Below, in pieces: positions 8,040-17,439 of a DNA stretch of 64,000 nucleotides. The DNA is from Martelella sp. NC20 (GTDB taxonomy: Bacteria; Pseudomonadota; Alphaproteobacteria; Rhizobiales; Rhizobiaceae). Position numbers and translations under genes: made by a program. The stretch is from assembly GCF_013459645.1 (NCBI RefSeq), contig NZ_CP054861.1, positions 4,080,001 through 4,144,000 of the forward strand. Direction: 5' to 3'. Numbering within the stretch: the stretch's first letter is position 1; each line of letters starts with the position of its first letter. The notes under the pieces were generated by a model that did not search any database, was not told the DNA's origin, and was given only the letters and a program-made list of their open reading frames with translations.

Positions 8040-8657
8040 TCAGAGGTGCTCGACCGGCAGGCCCGCCGCCCGCCATTCCGGCAGACCGTCCTCAAGGCGC
8101 CGTACCTTGAACCCGCGCGCCCTGAGCGCAGCAACGGCCTCGAATGACAGCACGCACCATGGACCACGGCAATAGGCGACAATCTCGTGATCGGGGTCGA
8201 GTTCAGCGAGCCGCGTCTCTAGTTCATTTAGCGGAATGTTGACGGCGCCGGGGACATGTCCGACCGCAAATTCGTCCGAGGGCCGAACGTCGAGCACCGT
8301 GACTAGATCGTCGCGCGTTCTTTGCAGAAGCTCTTCGCGCGAGACCGGCTCCATGTTGTCGCGATCATCGAAATAGCTCCGTCGGATGCGGTCGACTTCG
8401 GCGAGATTGCGTTCCGCAATGCCGGAAAGCGCCGTCATCAGCCCGAGCACACCATCGTCAGCTAGCCGGTAGAGCACCAACTTGCCGTCCCGGCGTGATG
8501 TGACCAGTCCCGCCCGTCTCAACTGCTGCAAATGCTGCGAGGCATTGGCGATCGACAAGCCGACGCGCTCGGCTATCGCCTCGGCACTCAACCTGCCGCT
8601 CGATGAGATACCTGATCGTTTGACCGAGATCAGGGCATCTCGGGACCGGTCTGTCAT
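8040..8657 (-). pseudogene. ArsR-rhodanese fusion regulator with replaced N-terminus
   Basis: From about residue 25 the frame matches ArsR-type regulators fused to a rhodanese domain: winged-helix part AERVGLSIANASQHLQQL, then a C-terminal rhodanese with the active-site loop AYCRGPWCVLS (Cys nucleophile). Family members are about 220 residues; here the first helices of the ArsR domain are missing. The start-side residues (ATG at 8657, MTDRSRDALISVKR) are only the antisense of a rhodanese fragment on the plus strand. The rhodanese domain is intact, but DNA binding and dimerisation are probably lost. It might still be translated as a shortened protein. Confidence 0.7.
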
Positions 8658-8818
8658 TCTGGTCTGCGAGACCGACAAGCGCTCGGCGGTCGCTGCCGAC
8701 CTACTTGCGCGTGGGGAGGCGCGATGCCAGCTTTCTGCGTGGCGGCATGGAGCAATGGAACTGCGACGGCAGGCCAGTCGAGATCGGCAGCAGGGAACAA
8801 AACGACGCGAACATTTGA
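8587..8818 (+). pseudogene. Rhodanese-domain fragment, frameshifted
   Basis: Reading forward from 8587 gives NLPLDEIPDRLTEIRASRDR and VILVCETDKRSAVAADLL, a rhodanese domain from the middle on, with the active-site Cys. The frame then shifts in 8704-8745 and continues as RGGMEQWNCDGRPVEIG to a TGA at 8816-8818. The first half of the domain is absent, replaced by the ArsR gene running the other way. The fragment sits 43 bases before the SHOCT gene. Confidence 0.7.
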
Positions 8819-8861
8819 CCGTACGCATGCAGCGGACGGTACAACCCAAAGGAGCAGGAAC

Positions 8862-9227
8862 ATGACAAGAATTCGGATATCAACCGCAGCGGCCACCGGT
8901 GCCGTGATCGCCCTTCTGCCAGCTACCGCGTGGGCGCAACAGACATCGCCCGATTTGGATCGCTATGGTTGGGGACCGGGTATGATGGGATGGGGTGGGG
9001 GCTGGTACGGAATGGTCTTCGGGCCGATCTTCATGATTCTCGTGCTCGCCTTGGTGATCGCAATCGCGGTTCTCCTCGTGCGCTGGCTCGGCGGACCCTG
9101 GCACGCCGCCGCGCCGCATCAGCCTTCAACAACGCAATCACCGCACGATATCCTTAAGGAGCGCTTCGCTCGAGGCGAGATCGACAAGGAGGAGTTCGAG
9201 GAGCGTCGCCGCATCCTCGGCGTATGA
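8862..9227 (+). CDS. SHOCT-domain membrane protein
   Basis: A 121-residue protein starting at the ATG at 8862 after GGAGCAGGAA. It has a signal-like N-terminus (ALLPATAWAQ), a Gly/Trp/Met stretch (GPGMMGWGGGWYGM), one membrane helix at about residues 50-72, and a C-terminal SHOCT motif (DILKERFARGEIDKEEFEER). Proteins of this shape are common beside heavy-metal resistance genes in proteobacteria; their role is not established. It is followed after 27 bases by the DsrE gene and looks complete. Confidence 0.8.
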   Translation: MTRIRISTAAATGAVIALLPATAWAQQTSPDLDRYGWGPGMMGWGGGWYGMVFGPIFMILVLALVIAIAVLLVRWLGGPWHAAAPHQPSTTQSPHDILKERFARGEIDKEEFEERRRILGV

Positions 9228-9254
9228 CCCTCATCCATGCTGGAGACAACGCGC

Positions 9255-9575
9255 ATGAAGACGCTGTTCATCCTCAACGACCCGCCCTACGGCACCGAGC
9301 GCTGCTACAACGGCCTTCGCCTCGCTCACCCGCTGCTGAAGAAGGATCCGGATGCGGAGATCACCGTCTTCTTGATGGCTGACGCCGTCATTGCCGCACG
9401 CAAAGGTCAGAAGACGCTGGAAGGCTATTGCAACATGAAACGCATGCTAAAACGCGTGCTCGCGAAAGGCGCCGTGTTGCTCTGCGGCACCTGCATGGAT
9501 ACGCGCGGCATGACCGACGACGATGTCTTGGACGGCGCGAGGCGCAGTACCATGGACGAGCTCGGGGAAGCGACG
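9255..9575 (+). pseudogene. DsrE-family protein cut by an IS5-type fragment
   Basis: From the ATG at 9255 the frame matches small cytoplasmic DsrE/DsrF-like proteins of about 115-120 residues: MKTLFILNDPPYGTERCYNG, VFLMADAVIAARKGQKT, and LLCGTCMDTRGM with the conserved Cys pair. Agreement ends after STMDELGEAT, about 10 residues before the usual C-terminus. The reading frame then runs without a stop into transposase sequence as far as 9896, so a 213-residue chimera is encoded. Family members take part in sulfur relay; this copy lacks its last strand and carries a foreign tail. Confidence 0.75.
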
Positions 9576-9896
9576 CGCCTCAAAGCCATCCGCTATCGGT
9601 TTCCCCGGCTGCATCATGTTTTTGCCGATGGTGGCTATGCCGGGCAAAAGCTTCTGGCTGCCCTGGAAGGGAACGGCGCGTGGACAATCGAGATCATCAA
9701 ACGCTCCGACACGGCCAGAGGGTTCGAAGTCCTGCCACGCCGCTGGGTCGTCGAGCGCACCTTCGCCTGGCTCGGACGATGCCGGCGCCTTGCCAAGGAC
9801 TGGGAGAAATCCATCCAAAGCTCTTCGGCCTGGGCCTACATCGCCAGCATCCGGATCATCATCCGTCGCCTCGCAACCTACTGCTATGTCTCATGA
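9570..9896 (+). mobile_element. 3' fragment of an IS5-family transposase
   Basis: In frame with the DsrE gene the sequence continues FPRLHHVFADGGYAGQKLL and then RRWVVERTFAWLGRCRRLAKDWE, the C-terminal catalytic part of IS5-type DDE transposases (Asp in the FADGGY block and the Glu of the WVVERTFAW block). The 5' part of the element, with the first catalytic Asp, is missing. The stop at 9894-9896 is followed by GAACTTTTGAATCAGACACTGAG, probably the right end of the element. Confidence 0.8.
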
Positions 9897-10005
9897 ACTT
9901 TTGAATCAGACACTGAGGCTCGGCTATGACCACTTGCTTCGCCATGTAGGGCCGCCGCAGGAGGTCAAAGCCGTAATCAAAGCAATATTCCGAAGGTGTT
10001 ACGGG

Positions 10006-10290
10006 AGCGAGTTCATCTCCCGTGACCTCGATCTGTGGGCCTACGCCAATGACGTCATTCTTGAAGTCTCAAGGCCCGGCAAGCCAACGGATAACGCCTA
10101 TATCGAGTCATTCAACGGCAGCTTCCGCAGCGAAGGCCTGAATGCGCATTGGTTCATGAGCCTTGACGACGCCCGCGAAGAACTGGAAGCTTGGCGTAGA
10201 GACTACAATACCGTTCGACCACACAGTGCCATCGGCAACAAGCCGCCGATATCACTGATAAACTGCTACGGCGTCGCCCCGACGGCCTGA
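10006..10290 (+). mobile_element. 3' fragment of an IS3-family transposase (OrfB)
   Basis: The frame reads SEFISRDLDLWAYANDVIL, PGKPTDNAYIESFNGSFRSE and LEAWRRDYNTVRPHSAIGN to a TGA at 10288-10290. This is the C-terminal third of an IS3-type integrase-like OrfB, including the final catalytic Glu in IESFNG. Homology fades upstream of about 10006, so the 5' part and OrfA are lost. The bases after the stop (GGTCCTAAAACGGGGAGC near 10320) look like the right end of the element. Together with the IS5 fragment it forms a transposon graveyard between the metal island and the aromatic cluster. Confidence 0.8.
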
Positions 10291-10487
10291 GCAATAATCC
10301 CGGAAAAAACCCAGCCGGGTGGTCCTAAAACGGGGAGCGCTTCAATCAAACCCACGGATTCTCCAATAGACTGGAGGAAACATGGGGCTCAGGTCACCAG
10401 CGTAACGTGCGTGACTAAACCGCAAAGCGACTAGCACGGCATACAAGTAGAGAGGTGCATCGTCAGTAGGTGATGCTCATGGAAAAT

Positions 10488-11672
10488 CTAAGCCCCGGCG
10501 GCCTCAATGACGGTGGCATAATTTGCCACAACCGCGCCGCCCATGTTGAAGACCAATCCCAGACGCGCTCCCGTCTTCTGGATGCCCCCGGCCTGGTTGG
10601 TAACCTGACGGTAGGACAATGCATGCATCGACACTCCGGTCGCTCCGACAGGGTGCCCCTTTGCCTTCAGGCCACCGGAAAGGTTTACCGGTAATCTGCC
10701 ATCGCGGTAGACTGTACCGTCCGCCAAGGCATCACCCCCCCTTCCCTTGGGTGCAAGACCCATGGCTTCGTATATGAGCAGTTCGGCGATGGTGAAGCAG
10801 TCATGGACCTCCGCAAAATCGAGATCGTTGGTTCCAATCCCGGCGGTGTCGAGCGCAGACGCTATAGCCATGGCAGGTCCGTCGAATGAGGGAAAATCTC
10901 GTGAGGCCATTGGCAAAAAGTCATTTATGTGAATCGCCGCGCGGATGTGTGCTGCGCGTTCAAAGGCGCGCGAATTTTCTTCAGCCGTCAAGATTAAAGC
11001 AGCAGCACCGTCAGTTATGGGAGAGCAATCGGTCAGTCGCAACGGCGGAGCGATGACAGGGTTCGAATTCGAAATGCTGTTGCACGCGTCGAAATCCAAC
11101 GCCTTGTGCATGTGGGCGAGCGGATTACCCATGGCGTTTTCATGGTTTTTCGCTGCAATCTTCGCCATCGTTTCGAGAGGGTCGCCGAACCGCTCGCGAT
11201 AGGCTTCCGCAGCAACCGCGAATATTTGAGGAAAGCTCAATCCGGATTCAAATGCGCTATTTTGGTAGCCGGCACCCGCGAGCGACGCTGTCACATCCGG
11301 GGTCGATCTGTGCGTCATCTTCTCGGCGCCAACCACCAGCACGGTTCGCGCGTTTCCGGCGCGGATGGCATTTATGCCTGCATAAATCGCCGCAGCGCCG
11401 GAGGCACACGCGTTCTCGCATCGTGTCGCAGGCTTGAATCGCAACTCCGGATAGGCCTGAAATATCAGGGATGAGGCAAAGCCGTCGGGTACAAGTGCAG
11501 AATTGAAATGCCCCAGAAACACCGCGTCGATTTCGTCCGGAGCGATGCCGCTGTCCTCGACAGCCTCGGTGGCCGCGGCAGCAATCAGCTGTTCCAAGGT
11601 GTCATCGACCTTGCCGAATTTTGTATGGCCTGCGCCAACGATTGAAACACCGGTTCGAATATACTGGCTCAT
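10488..11672 (-). CDS. Thiolase-family acyl-CoA acetyltransferase (SCP-x type)
   Basis: A 394-residue protein starting at the ATG at 11672 (MSQYIRTGVSIVGAGHTKFG); longer in-frame extensions have no ribosome site. It belongs to the SCP-x-like thiolase branch: nucleophilic Cys in TRCENACASGAAA, His in FAEVHDCFTIAE and the C-terminal GGLKAKGHPVGATG. These enzymes cleave or form 3-oxoacyl-CoA. It is the last gene of the leftward operon after hmgA and fahA (75 bases behind fahA), so cleavage of acetoacetyl-CoA derived from the acetoacetate of homogentisate breakdown is plausible. No CoA-transferase for acetoacetate is present, so the substrate stays open. Confidence 0.82.
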   Translation of the reverse strand: MSQYIRTGVSIVGAGHTKFGKVDDTLEQLIAAAATEAVEDSGIAPDEIDAVFLGHFNSALVPDGFASSLIFQAYPELRFKPATRCENACASGAAAIYAGINAIRAGNARTVLVVGAEKMTHRSTPDVTASLAGAGYQNSAFESGLSFPQIFAVAAEAYRERFGDPLETMAKIAAKNHENAMGNPLAHMHKALDFDACNSISNSNPVIAPPLRLTDCSPITDGAAALILTAEENSRAFERAAHIRAAIHINDFLPMASRDFPSFDGPAMAIASALDTAGIGTNDLDFAEVHDCFTIAELLIYEAMGLAPKGRGGDALADGTVYRDGRLPVNLSGGLKAKGHPVGATGVSMHALSYRQVTNQAGGIQKTGARLGLVFNMGGAVVANYATVIEAAGA

Positions 11673-11746
11673 CAGCTTTCTCTTCAACGTTGGCGTAGAT
11701 TGTTCGGTGCGTAGTCGCCCTTGTTCTTCGCGTCGAAACTTGAAAT

Positions 11747-13021
11747 TCAATCTCGAGAGTAAGGATCCGCATATGCAGCTAGCACTTTGCCGGTGCATTG
11801 CCCAAAACCAACCAGATAGCCATCACCCCGCGCAGAGCCGCGCATAATGATGGTGTCGTTGTCCTCGATAAATGATCGCGTGATACCGCCGTCGATTTCA
11901 ACTGGTTCCGTACCGCCCCACGACAATTCCAGCAGGGAGCCTCTGCTCTTTCTGGTGGTACCGGAGATGGTTCCTGACCCAAGCATATCTCCCACCTCAA
12001 TGGGACAACCGGACGTAGTGTGATGCGCCAGGTTTTGTGGAGCGGAGTAATACATCTCACTGTAGTTCGACTGCGTGATCGTTGTTGGATGATCCGCTCC
12101 GTCCGGCAGGAGCAGCACTTCAAGGTCAATGTCGTAAAGCATAGGCCCCGGCTCTTGTAGATGTGGCAGAAGCGGCTTTTCACGTTCCGGCGTGGACACG
12201 CGGAGCGGCTCGAGCGCCAAACCGGTCACGATCCACGGACTTATGGTGTTGGCCGTGGCCTTGGCCTGAAATGGACCAAGGGGCTGGTATTCCCAAGTCT
12301 GAATATCGCGAGCCGACCAGTCGTTCAAAAGAACGTATCCAAAAATCATCTCATCGGCTTTCGCCACAGAAACGGGCCTGCCAAATTCTGAGGGCTGTCC
12401 GACTATGACACCGAGCTCGAGTTCGAAGTCGAACCTTTCGCACGGCGCGAAGCGCGGCGCGTCTTCCTCAGGTGCTTTCAGTTGGCCCCATGGCCTGCGG
12501 ATCTCAGTGCCCGAAATCACAATCGACGAGGCCCTTCCACTATAGGCAATGGGCAGATGCAGATAGTTTGGCGGAAGCGCGTTATCGGGCCCCCGGAACA
12601 TGGTGCCTACGTTGAAGGCGTGGTTCCTGCACCCGTAGAAGTCGGCATAGCCACGGGTTTCGACTGGCAGATGCATGGTGGCATCGGCTTGAGGCACAAG
12701 CGCGCCGGAACAAGCTTCCCTGTCGGCCTGCGACGCCTCTGTCCCGAGCATGGCCTGCAAACGCGCTCTGAATGAGCGCCAGACCTCGGGCCCGAGCGCC
12801 ATGAACGCATTCCAAGACGACGCAACAAACACCGGATCATCGCTAATAGACAAATGCGCATCTTGTTCGAGCGCAGTCACGTCCAGAATCTGATCGCCGA
12901 TCGCTACTCCGCAGCGGCGCGCGTCACCTGAAGTCGAAAAGACGCCGTAAGGCAGATTGTTCAGCGGGAACTGGCCATTGGGCGCGTTAGCGCTTTCGAC
13001 CCAGGATTTGAGCAAAGGCAT
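11747..13021 (-). CDS. fahA: Fumarylacetoacetase
   Basis: This enzyme hydrolyses fumarylacetoacetate to fumarate and acetoacetate, the last step of the homogentisate route. The protein has 424 residues, the normal length. Visible are the SH3-like N-terminal domain with the motif LPYGVFSTSGDARRCGVAIGD, and the catalytic domain with the metal ligands in FDFELELGVIVG and YVLLNDWSARDIQTWEYQPL, which are near-invariant in the family. SGTISGTTRKSRGSLLELSW follows near the C-terminus. The gene lies 82 bases behind hmgA on the same strand, in the leftward operon. Confidence 0.95.
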   Translation of the reverse strand: MPLLKSWVESANAPNGQFPLNNLPYGVFSTSGDARRCGVAIGDQILDVTALEQDAHLSISDDPVFVASSWNAFMALGPEVWRSFRARLQAMLGTEASQADREACSGALVPQADATMHLPVETRGYADFYGCRNHAFNVGTMFRGPDNALPPNYLHLPIAYSGRASSIVISGTEIRRPWGQLKAPEEDAPRFAPCERFDFELELGVIVGQPSEFGRPVSVAKADEMIFGYVLLNDWSARDIQTWEYQPLGPFQAKATANTISPWIVTGLALEPLRVSTPEREKPLLPHLQEPGPMLYDIDLEVLLLPDGADHPTTITQSNYSEMYYSAPQNLAHHTTSGCPIEVGDMLGSGTISGTTRKSRGSLLELSWGGTEPVEIDGGITRSFIEDNDTIIMRGSARGDGYLVGFGQCTGKVLAAYADPYSRD

Positions 13022-13103
13022 TAGATCATCCGTCTCAGATTCAATTTTACGTCAGAGGTCCATCGCCATCACAACTGGCGATGGACCGGCGAACGACTGC
13101 CGC

Positions 13104-14474
13104 CTATTTCGGCTGGGGCGTGCCGTCGAACTTCTTTTCCAGCGACGACCAGCAATCGATGTAATCGTCCTGCAAAGGTGCGTCCTGCGCAGCGAACTGG
13201 GTCAGGTGCTGAGGGAACCGCGTTTCGAACATGAAAGTCATCGTATCGTCGAGATAGACCGGCTCCATCTTCTCGTTACTGCCTTTTTCGAAGGCTTCCC
13301 GGTCGGGGCCGTGCGGCAGCATCATGTTGTGCAACGACATGCCGCCCGGCAGGAAGCCTTGCGGCTTGGCGTCATAGACACCGAGAATATTTCCGCACAA
13401 CTCCGACATGATGTTCTTGTGATACCAGGCGGGACGGAACGTGTTCTCGGAAACGAGCCAGCGCTCCCGGATGAGCAGGAAGTCGATATTGGCCGTCCCC
13501 TCGATGCCCGATGGGGCTGTGAGCACACAAAAGATGGAGGGATCCGGGTGGTCGAACAGGATCGCGCCAACCGGACTGAATGATCGGAGATCATATTTGC
13601 ACGGTGCGTAATTGCCATGCCAGGCCACCACATCGAGCGGCGAGTGGTCGATTGTAGTCTGATGAAACGACCCACACCATTTGATCGTCATGCGGCTTTC
13701 GGCATCCCTGTCCTCGAACCGGGCGACCGGTGTTTTGAAGTCGCGCGAATTGGCGAGGCAATTGGCGCCAATCGGCCCGCGACCTGGTAGATCGAATTTC
13801 TGGCCGTAGTTCTCACACACAAAGCCGCGTGCCGGACCCTCGACAACCTCTACGCGATAGACAAGACCTCGCGGAATGATCACGATCTCCTTGGGCGCCA
13901 AGTCGATAATGCCCAGTTCGGTGTAAAAACGCAGCTCGCCCTGCTGCGGGACGATAAGAAGTTCGCTGTCGGCTGAATAGAAGTAGTCGTCCTCCATAGA
14001 TTTATTCGCCAGGTAGATATGGCTCGCCATACCGATCTGGGTGTTCACATCTCCAGCCGTGGTCATTGTCCGCATGCCGGTGATAAAGGTCAGTTCTTCC
14101 TCGGTATGCGGCACGGGATCCCAGCGATATTGGCCGAGTGACACCACATCCGGGTCGACATGCGGCGCCGATTTCCAATGCGGCATGTTGATTTTTGTGA
14201 AGCGATGCGTGTGCTTGACCGATGGGCGAATACGATAGCACCAGGTGCGCTCATTCTTGCCGCGCGGCGCGGTGAATGCCGTGCCCGTCAGTTGCTCGGC
14301 ATATAGCCCGTAATTGCATTTTTGCGGGCTGTTCATGCCCTGCGGCAAAGCACCCGGCAGTGCCTCGGTCTCAAAGTCGTTTCCGAATCCAGGCATATAG
14401 CCCTTGGCCGGCGCGTAGCCCTGCATTGTGGGGTTGGCCTGCACCGGCGCTTTTGCATCCACGCCTACGTTCAT
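13104..14474 (-). CDS. hmgA: Homogentisate 1,2-dioxygenase
   Basis: The protein opens the ring of homogentisate to maleylacetoacetate with non-heme Fe(II). The start at 14474 ([20 protein letters not shown]) follows a strong AGGAGG at 7 bases and gives 456 residues, the usual length; an upstream in-frame ATG is unlikely. Family blocks: [54 protein letters not shown], and the iron-site region [17 protein letters not shown] and NIMSELCGN. Co-operonic with the TRAP genes upstream (91 bases) and fahA downstream. Confidence 0.96.
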   Translation of the reverse strand: MNVGVDAKAPVQANPTMQGYAPAKGYMPGFGNDFETEALPGALPQGMNSPQKCNYGLYAEQLTGTAFTAPRGKNERTWCYRIRPSVKHTHRFTKINMPHWKSAPHVDPDVVSLGQYRWDPVPHTEEELTFITGMRTMTTAGDVNTQIGMASHIYLANKSMEDDYFYSADSELLIVPQQGELRFYTELGIIDLAPKEIVIIPRGLVYRVEVVEGPARGFVCENYGQKFDLPGRGPIGANCLANSRDFKTPVARFEDRDAESRMTIKWCGSFHQTTIDHSPLDVVAWHGNYAPCKYDLRSFSPVGAILFDHPDPSIFCVLTAPSGIEGTANIDFLLIRERWLVSENTFRPAWYHKNIMSELCGNILGVYDAKPQGFLPGGMSLHNMMLPHGPDREAFEKGSNEKMEPVYLDDTMTFMFETRFPQHLTQFAAQDAPLQDDYIDCWSSLEKKFDGTPQPK

Positions 14475-14565
14475 GAGTGCCTCCTGAATTGATGTGAAAG
14501 TGTTGCTGTGCTGCATGCGCAACATATCGGCTCAGCCTGTTGGCCTTGTTTTTTGGACGTCATGA

Positions 14566-15858
14566 TCATTTCATCGTGTAAGGCAGGAAGAGCGAAATCG
14601 CCGGTATCGAAATAAGAAGCGCCAGGCGGACGAAATCGGCCAGCAAAAAGGGAATGATGCCGCGATAGATCGTCGGCAGCGCGATGTCTGGATTAAGACT
14701 ACGGATGATAAACAGGTTCATGCCGATGGGCGGTGAGACCATGCCGAATTCGATGGCGACCACCACGACGATTCCGAACCACACCAGATCATACCCCAGG
14801 TCGGCCACGAGCGGTGCAAACAACGGCACGGTGAGGAGCATCATCGCCAGACTGTCAAACATACAGCCGAGCACGAGATACACGGCTACGATCGCAATAA
14901 TGATCAGGATCGGCGTCACCCCGATGGACTGCACCAGGCCAGACAGCATGGCCGAGAAGCCGGAAAAGATCATGACATTGGAGAACAGCAGCGCACCGAT
15001 CAAAACGAACAGCAAAACGGCTGTCATGATGGCGGCATCGAGGGCGGCTTTCAAAATCTCATCCAAGGAGAGCTTGCCGCGCAGGACACCGAGTAACAAT
15101 GCGCCAGCCGCACCTATTCCCGCCGCCTCGGTGGCGCTGAATATACCGAAATATATCCCACCTATGACCACGCCGAACAAAACGATGACCGGCCAAACCC
15201 CGAGCAATGCAGACAGAGGCGAAGGCAGGTCCATGCCCTCGGTCGAGGGAGCCAACTGCGGATAGAGCCGCACCGCGATCATGATGGCGATAACATAGAG
15301 GACTGCGCCAAGTATGCCGGGCAAAAAACCCGCGAGAAACAAGTCGCCAATGCTCTGCTCGGTGATCGTGCCGTAGATCACAAGCACGATGCTGGGCGGA
15401 ATTAGTATGCCCAGAGTGCCACCTGCCGCCACCGAGCCGGCTGCCAAGCCGCTATCATAACCGAAGCGCTTCATTTCAGGCATGGCGACCGAACCCATGG
15501 TTGCCGCCGTCGCCAGGCTCGAACCGCAGACCGTACCGAACCCGGCGCAGCCGGCAACGGTCGCCATTGCGAGACCGCCACGCACACGTCCGAGCACTGC
15601 ATTTGACGCATCGTAAAGCGCCGATGCGATCCCCGCCCGCGCGATCAAATTGGCCATGAACAGGAATAGCGGCAACACAGCGAGGGTGTAGCTATTGGCC
15701 GTGTCAAAAGCCGTCTGCGCGAGCATCGAGCCGGCTGCGCTGGGTCCAATGATCGTAATAAGGCCAATGAACCCAACAGCACCGAGCGCAACACCAAGGC
15801 GGACCCCCAATGCAAGCAGCGCAAAAATGGCTGCAAATGAAATTACTGCGATCATCAT
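14566..15858 (-). CDS. dctM: TRAP transporter large permease (DctM)
   Basis: A 430-residue protein with about 12 membrane helices of the DctM family, which forms the sodium-driven channel of TRAP uptake systems. Typical blocks are GGTLGILIPPSIVLVIYG, GIFSATEAAGIGAAGALLLG and EFGMVSPPIGMNLFIIRSLN. The start codon overlaps the end of dctQ by 4 bases (ATGA), showing translational coupling. With dctQ and dctP it forms one operon that also contains hmgA and fahA, so its ligand is probably an aromatic or 2-hydroxy acid that enters the tyrosine route. Confidence 0.93.
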   Translation of the reverse strand: MMIAVISFAAIFALLALGVRLGVALGAVGFIGLITIIGPSAAGSMLAQTAFDTANSYTLAVLPLFLFMANLIARAGIASALYDASNAVLGRVRGGLAMATVAGCAGFGTVCGSSLATAATMGSVAMPEMKRFGYDSGLAAGSVAAGGTLGILIPPSIVLVIYGTITEQSIGDLFLAGFLPGILGAVLYVIAIMIAVRLYPQLAPSTEGMDLPSPLSALLGVWPVIVLFGVVIGGIYFGIFSATEAAGIGAAGALLLGVLRGKLSLDEILKAALDAAIMTAVLLFVLIGALLFSNVMIFSGFSAMLSGLVQSIGVTPILIIIAIVAVYLVLGCMFDSLAMMLLTVPLFAPLVADLGYDLVWFGIVVVVAIEFGMVSPPIGMNLFIIRSLNPDIALPTIYRGIIPFLLADFVRLALLISIPAISLFLPYTMK

Positions 15859-16361
15859 TGGCGTGAATCTTTCCGGCTATGCATGATGCCGCCAATGGCA
15901 GCGGCGACAAAAGCGATCGCCGCTGCCCACGCGGCCAGATGCAACGGCCAGCCCAGGTGGTCGGTCCGGTCGCCGTAAGACATGAGCTTGCGTGCGAACC
16001 CAACGCAATACCAAGCCATGGCCAGGAGATAGCCTGTCAAAAGCAGGCCCGCGAGGAACAGACAAAACTGCTTGAATACGCCCGTGAACCGCTCAGAAAG
16101 GACATCGACGATGATATGATCGCCTCGGAGCGTGGCGAGTGGTAACGCTGCAAAGAACAAAATGGACATGAGGAATTGAATCACCTCACCGCTCCAGCCC
16201 AATGGCCGGACCAATATGTACCGGAACAGCACGTCCCAGCACATGATGAAGCAGATGCCCGTGACAGTGCCGATGGCGATTGCGCCAAAGACGCGTTCCG
16301 CAAAATGGATCGGCCAAGGACGTGGAGCTATCGCGTGTTCCGCGTTTTTCTGATCAGTCAT
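15855..16361 (-). CDS. dctQ: TRAP transporter small permease (DctQ)
   Basis: A 168-residue membrane protein with four helices, at about residues 28-52, 62-80, 98-122 and 140-160. The block RPLGWSGEVIQFLMSILFFAAL followed by LRGDHIIVDVL is typical of DctQ subunits, which hold the large permease and the binding protein together. It ends inside the start of dctM (4-base overlap) and begins 64 bases behind dctP, a gap with a strong hairpin. Confidence 0.9.
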   Translation of the reverse strand: MTDQKNAEHAIAPRPWPIHFAERVFGAIAIGTVTGICFIMCWDVLFRYILVRPLGWSGEVIQFLMSILFFAALPLATLRGDHIIVDVLSERFTGVFKQFCLFLAGLLLTGYLLAMAWYCVGFARKLMSYGDRTDHLGWPLHLAAWAAAIAFVAAAIGGIMHSRKDSRQ

Positions 16362-16379
16362 TCGTCATATCCAAGCTTT

Positions 16380-16419
16380 CCATAGCGACTTCGTCGCAGA
16401 AATCACGAAGCTGCTATGG
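16380..16419 (-). repeat. Intercistronic hairpin between dctP and dctQ
   Basis: CCATAGCGACTTCGT (16380-16394) and ACGAAGCTGCTATGG (16405-16419) pair over 15 positions with two mismatches and a 10-base loop. No T-run follows, so it is not a full terminator. In TRAP and other transport operons such stems between the binding-protein gene and the membrane genes protect the upstream mRNA and raise binding-protein levels; that role is inferred here. Confidence 0.7.
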
Positions 16420-16425
16420 AGCCAG

Positions 16426-17439
16426 TTACTTGGCGCCCGACAATTCGCGGATGCGATCAAGTGCGGCCCGACCATCGACGCCTTTCGCCTCGGCTTCGGC
16501 AATCCAAGATTCTTCAAGTGGCCGCAGGCGTTCGTGGATCTCATCGAGGAAGACACCGTCAGCTGTAAAACGCTTTACTCCATCAGCTTCCATCAGCTTG
16601 ATGGCACTTACATCGGCCGCGTCCCAAGCCTGACCGCCAAGACGCGCAAGCGCTTCACCCGATACAGACCAGACTGCATCCTTGTCTTCTTGGGACAGGC
16701 TATCCCATTTCTCTTGGTTCATGATGATGTAGACGGCAGAGTTATAAAGGCCGGCTGGCACCGAGAACTGCCCGTCAACGACGTCGCCAAGCTTGTAGGA
16801 CTCATAGGCTTCGTGCGTCCAGAACGCGCCGTCGACTACTTTGCGCGAGAGCATTTCATAGGCTTCGCTCGAGGGCGAGGTTACACCGGCACCACCGAAT
16901 GCCTCAGCAATTTCCTGTGGGGCTTTGCCTCCGGCGCGATACTTCTTGCCTGCAAAACCGTCGAGCGACTGCGGCGGCTCACCGGTCGTGTAGATGGTGC
17001 CCGGGCCGGTGGTATAGACGGCCAACACCTTCACGCCGCTAAATTCGTCGGCCGCGTTGAACATTTCCTCGTGCACCGTCCAATAGGCCAGCGACAACGC
17101 CTCGGCATTATCACCCAGGAATGGCAGATCAAGTGCCTTTGTCAGAGTAAAACGGCCCGGCGTATAGGCGGGCACGCCCCAAGCTACGTCCACCGCGCCG
17201 CTTTCGACAACGTCGAACATGCGCGGCGGAGCGGCAACTGTGGAGGGCAGAAACTCGACTTTGACGCGGCCTTCCGACGCTTCTTCAACATTTTTCGCCC
17301 ATGGCTCGAACACGTCTACGACCTGCCCGTGCTGGGGTGGCAGAAAATTATTGAACTTCAAAACGGTCTGCGCCTGAGCCGGCATTACGACCAAGGTCAA
17401 AGCGGCACAAGCGAGTGCGCCAGTGAAAATGGTTTTCAT
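16426..17439 (-). CDS. dctP: TRAP transporter substrate-binding protein (DctP)
   Basis: A periplasmic binding protein of 337 residues from the ATG at 17439, preceded by GGGAGGATAAAG. The signal peptide is MKTIFTGALACAALTLVVMP-AQAQ. Family features include the N-terminal FNNFLPPQHGQVVDVFEPWA, an Arg in the ligand-cleft block KYRAGGKAPQEIAEAFGGAG, and VVDGAFWTHEAYESYKLGD in the second lobe. It heads the leftward operon and is divergent from the hydrolase gene at 17550. The ligand is not readable; by context an aryl-lactate, aryl-pyruvate or acylated aromatic amino acid is likely. Confidence 0.9.
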   Translation of the reverse strand: MKTIFTGALACAALTLVVMPAQAQTVLKFNNFLPPQHGQVVDVFEPWAKNVEEASEGRVKVEFLPSTVAAPPRMFDVVESGAVDVAWGVPAYTPGRFTLTKALDLPFLGDNAEALSLAYWTVHEEMFNAADEFSGVKVLAVYTTGPGTIYTTGEPPQSLDGFAGKKYRAGGKAPQEIAEAFGGAGVTSPSSEAYEMLSRKVVDGAFWTHEAYESYKLGDVVDGQFSVPAGLYNSAVYIIMNQEKWDSLSQEDKDAVWSVSGEALARLGGQAWDAADVSAIKLMEADGVKRFTADGVFLDEIHERLRPLEESWIAEAEAKGVDGRAALDRIRELSGAK

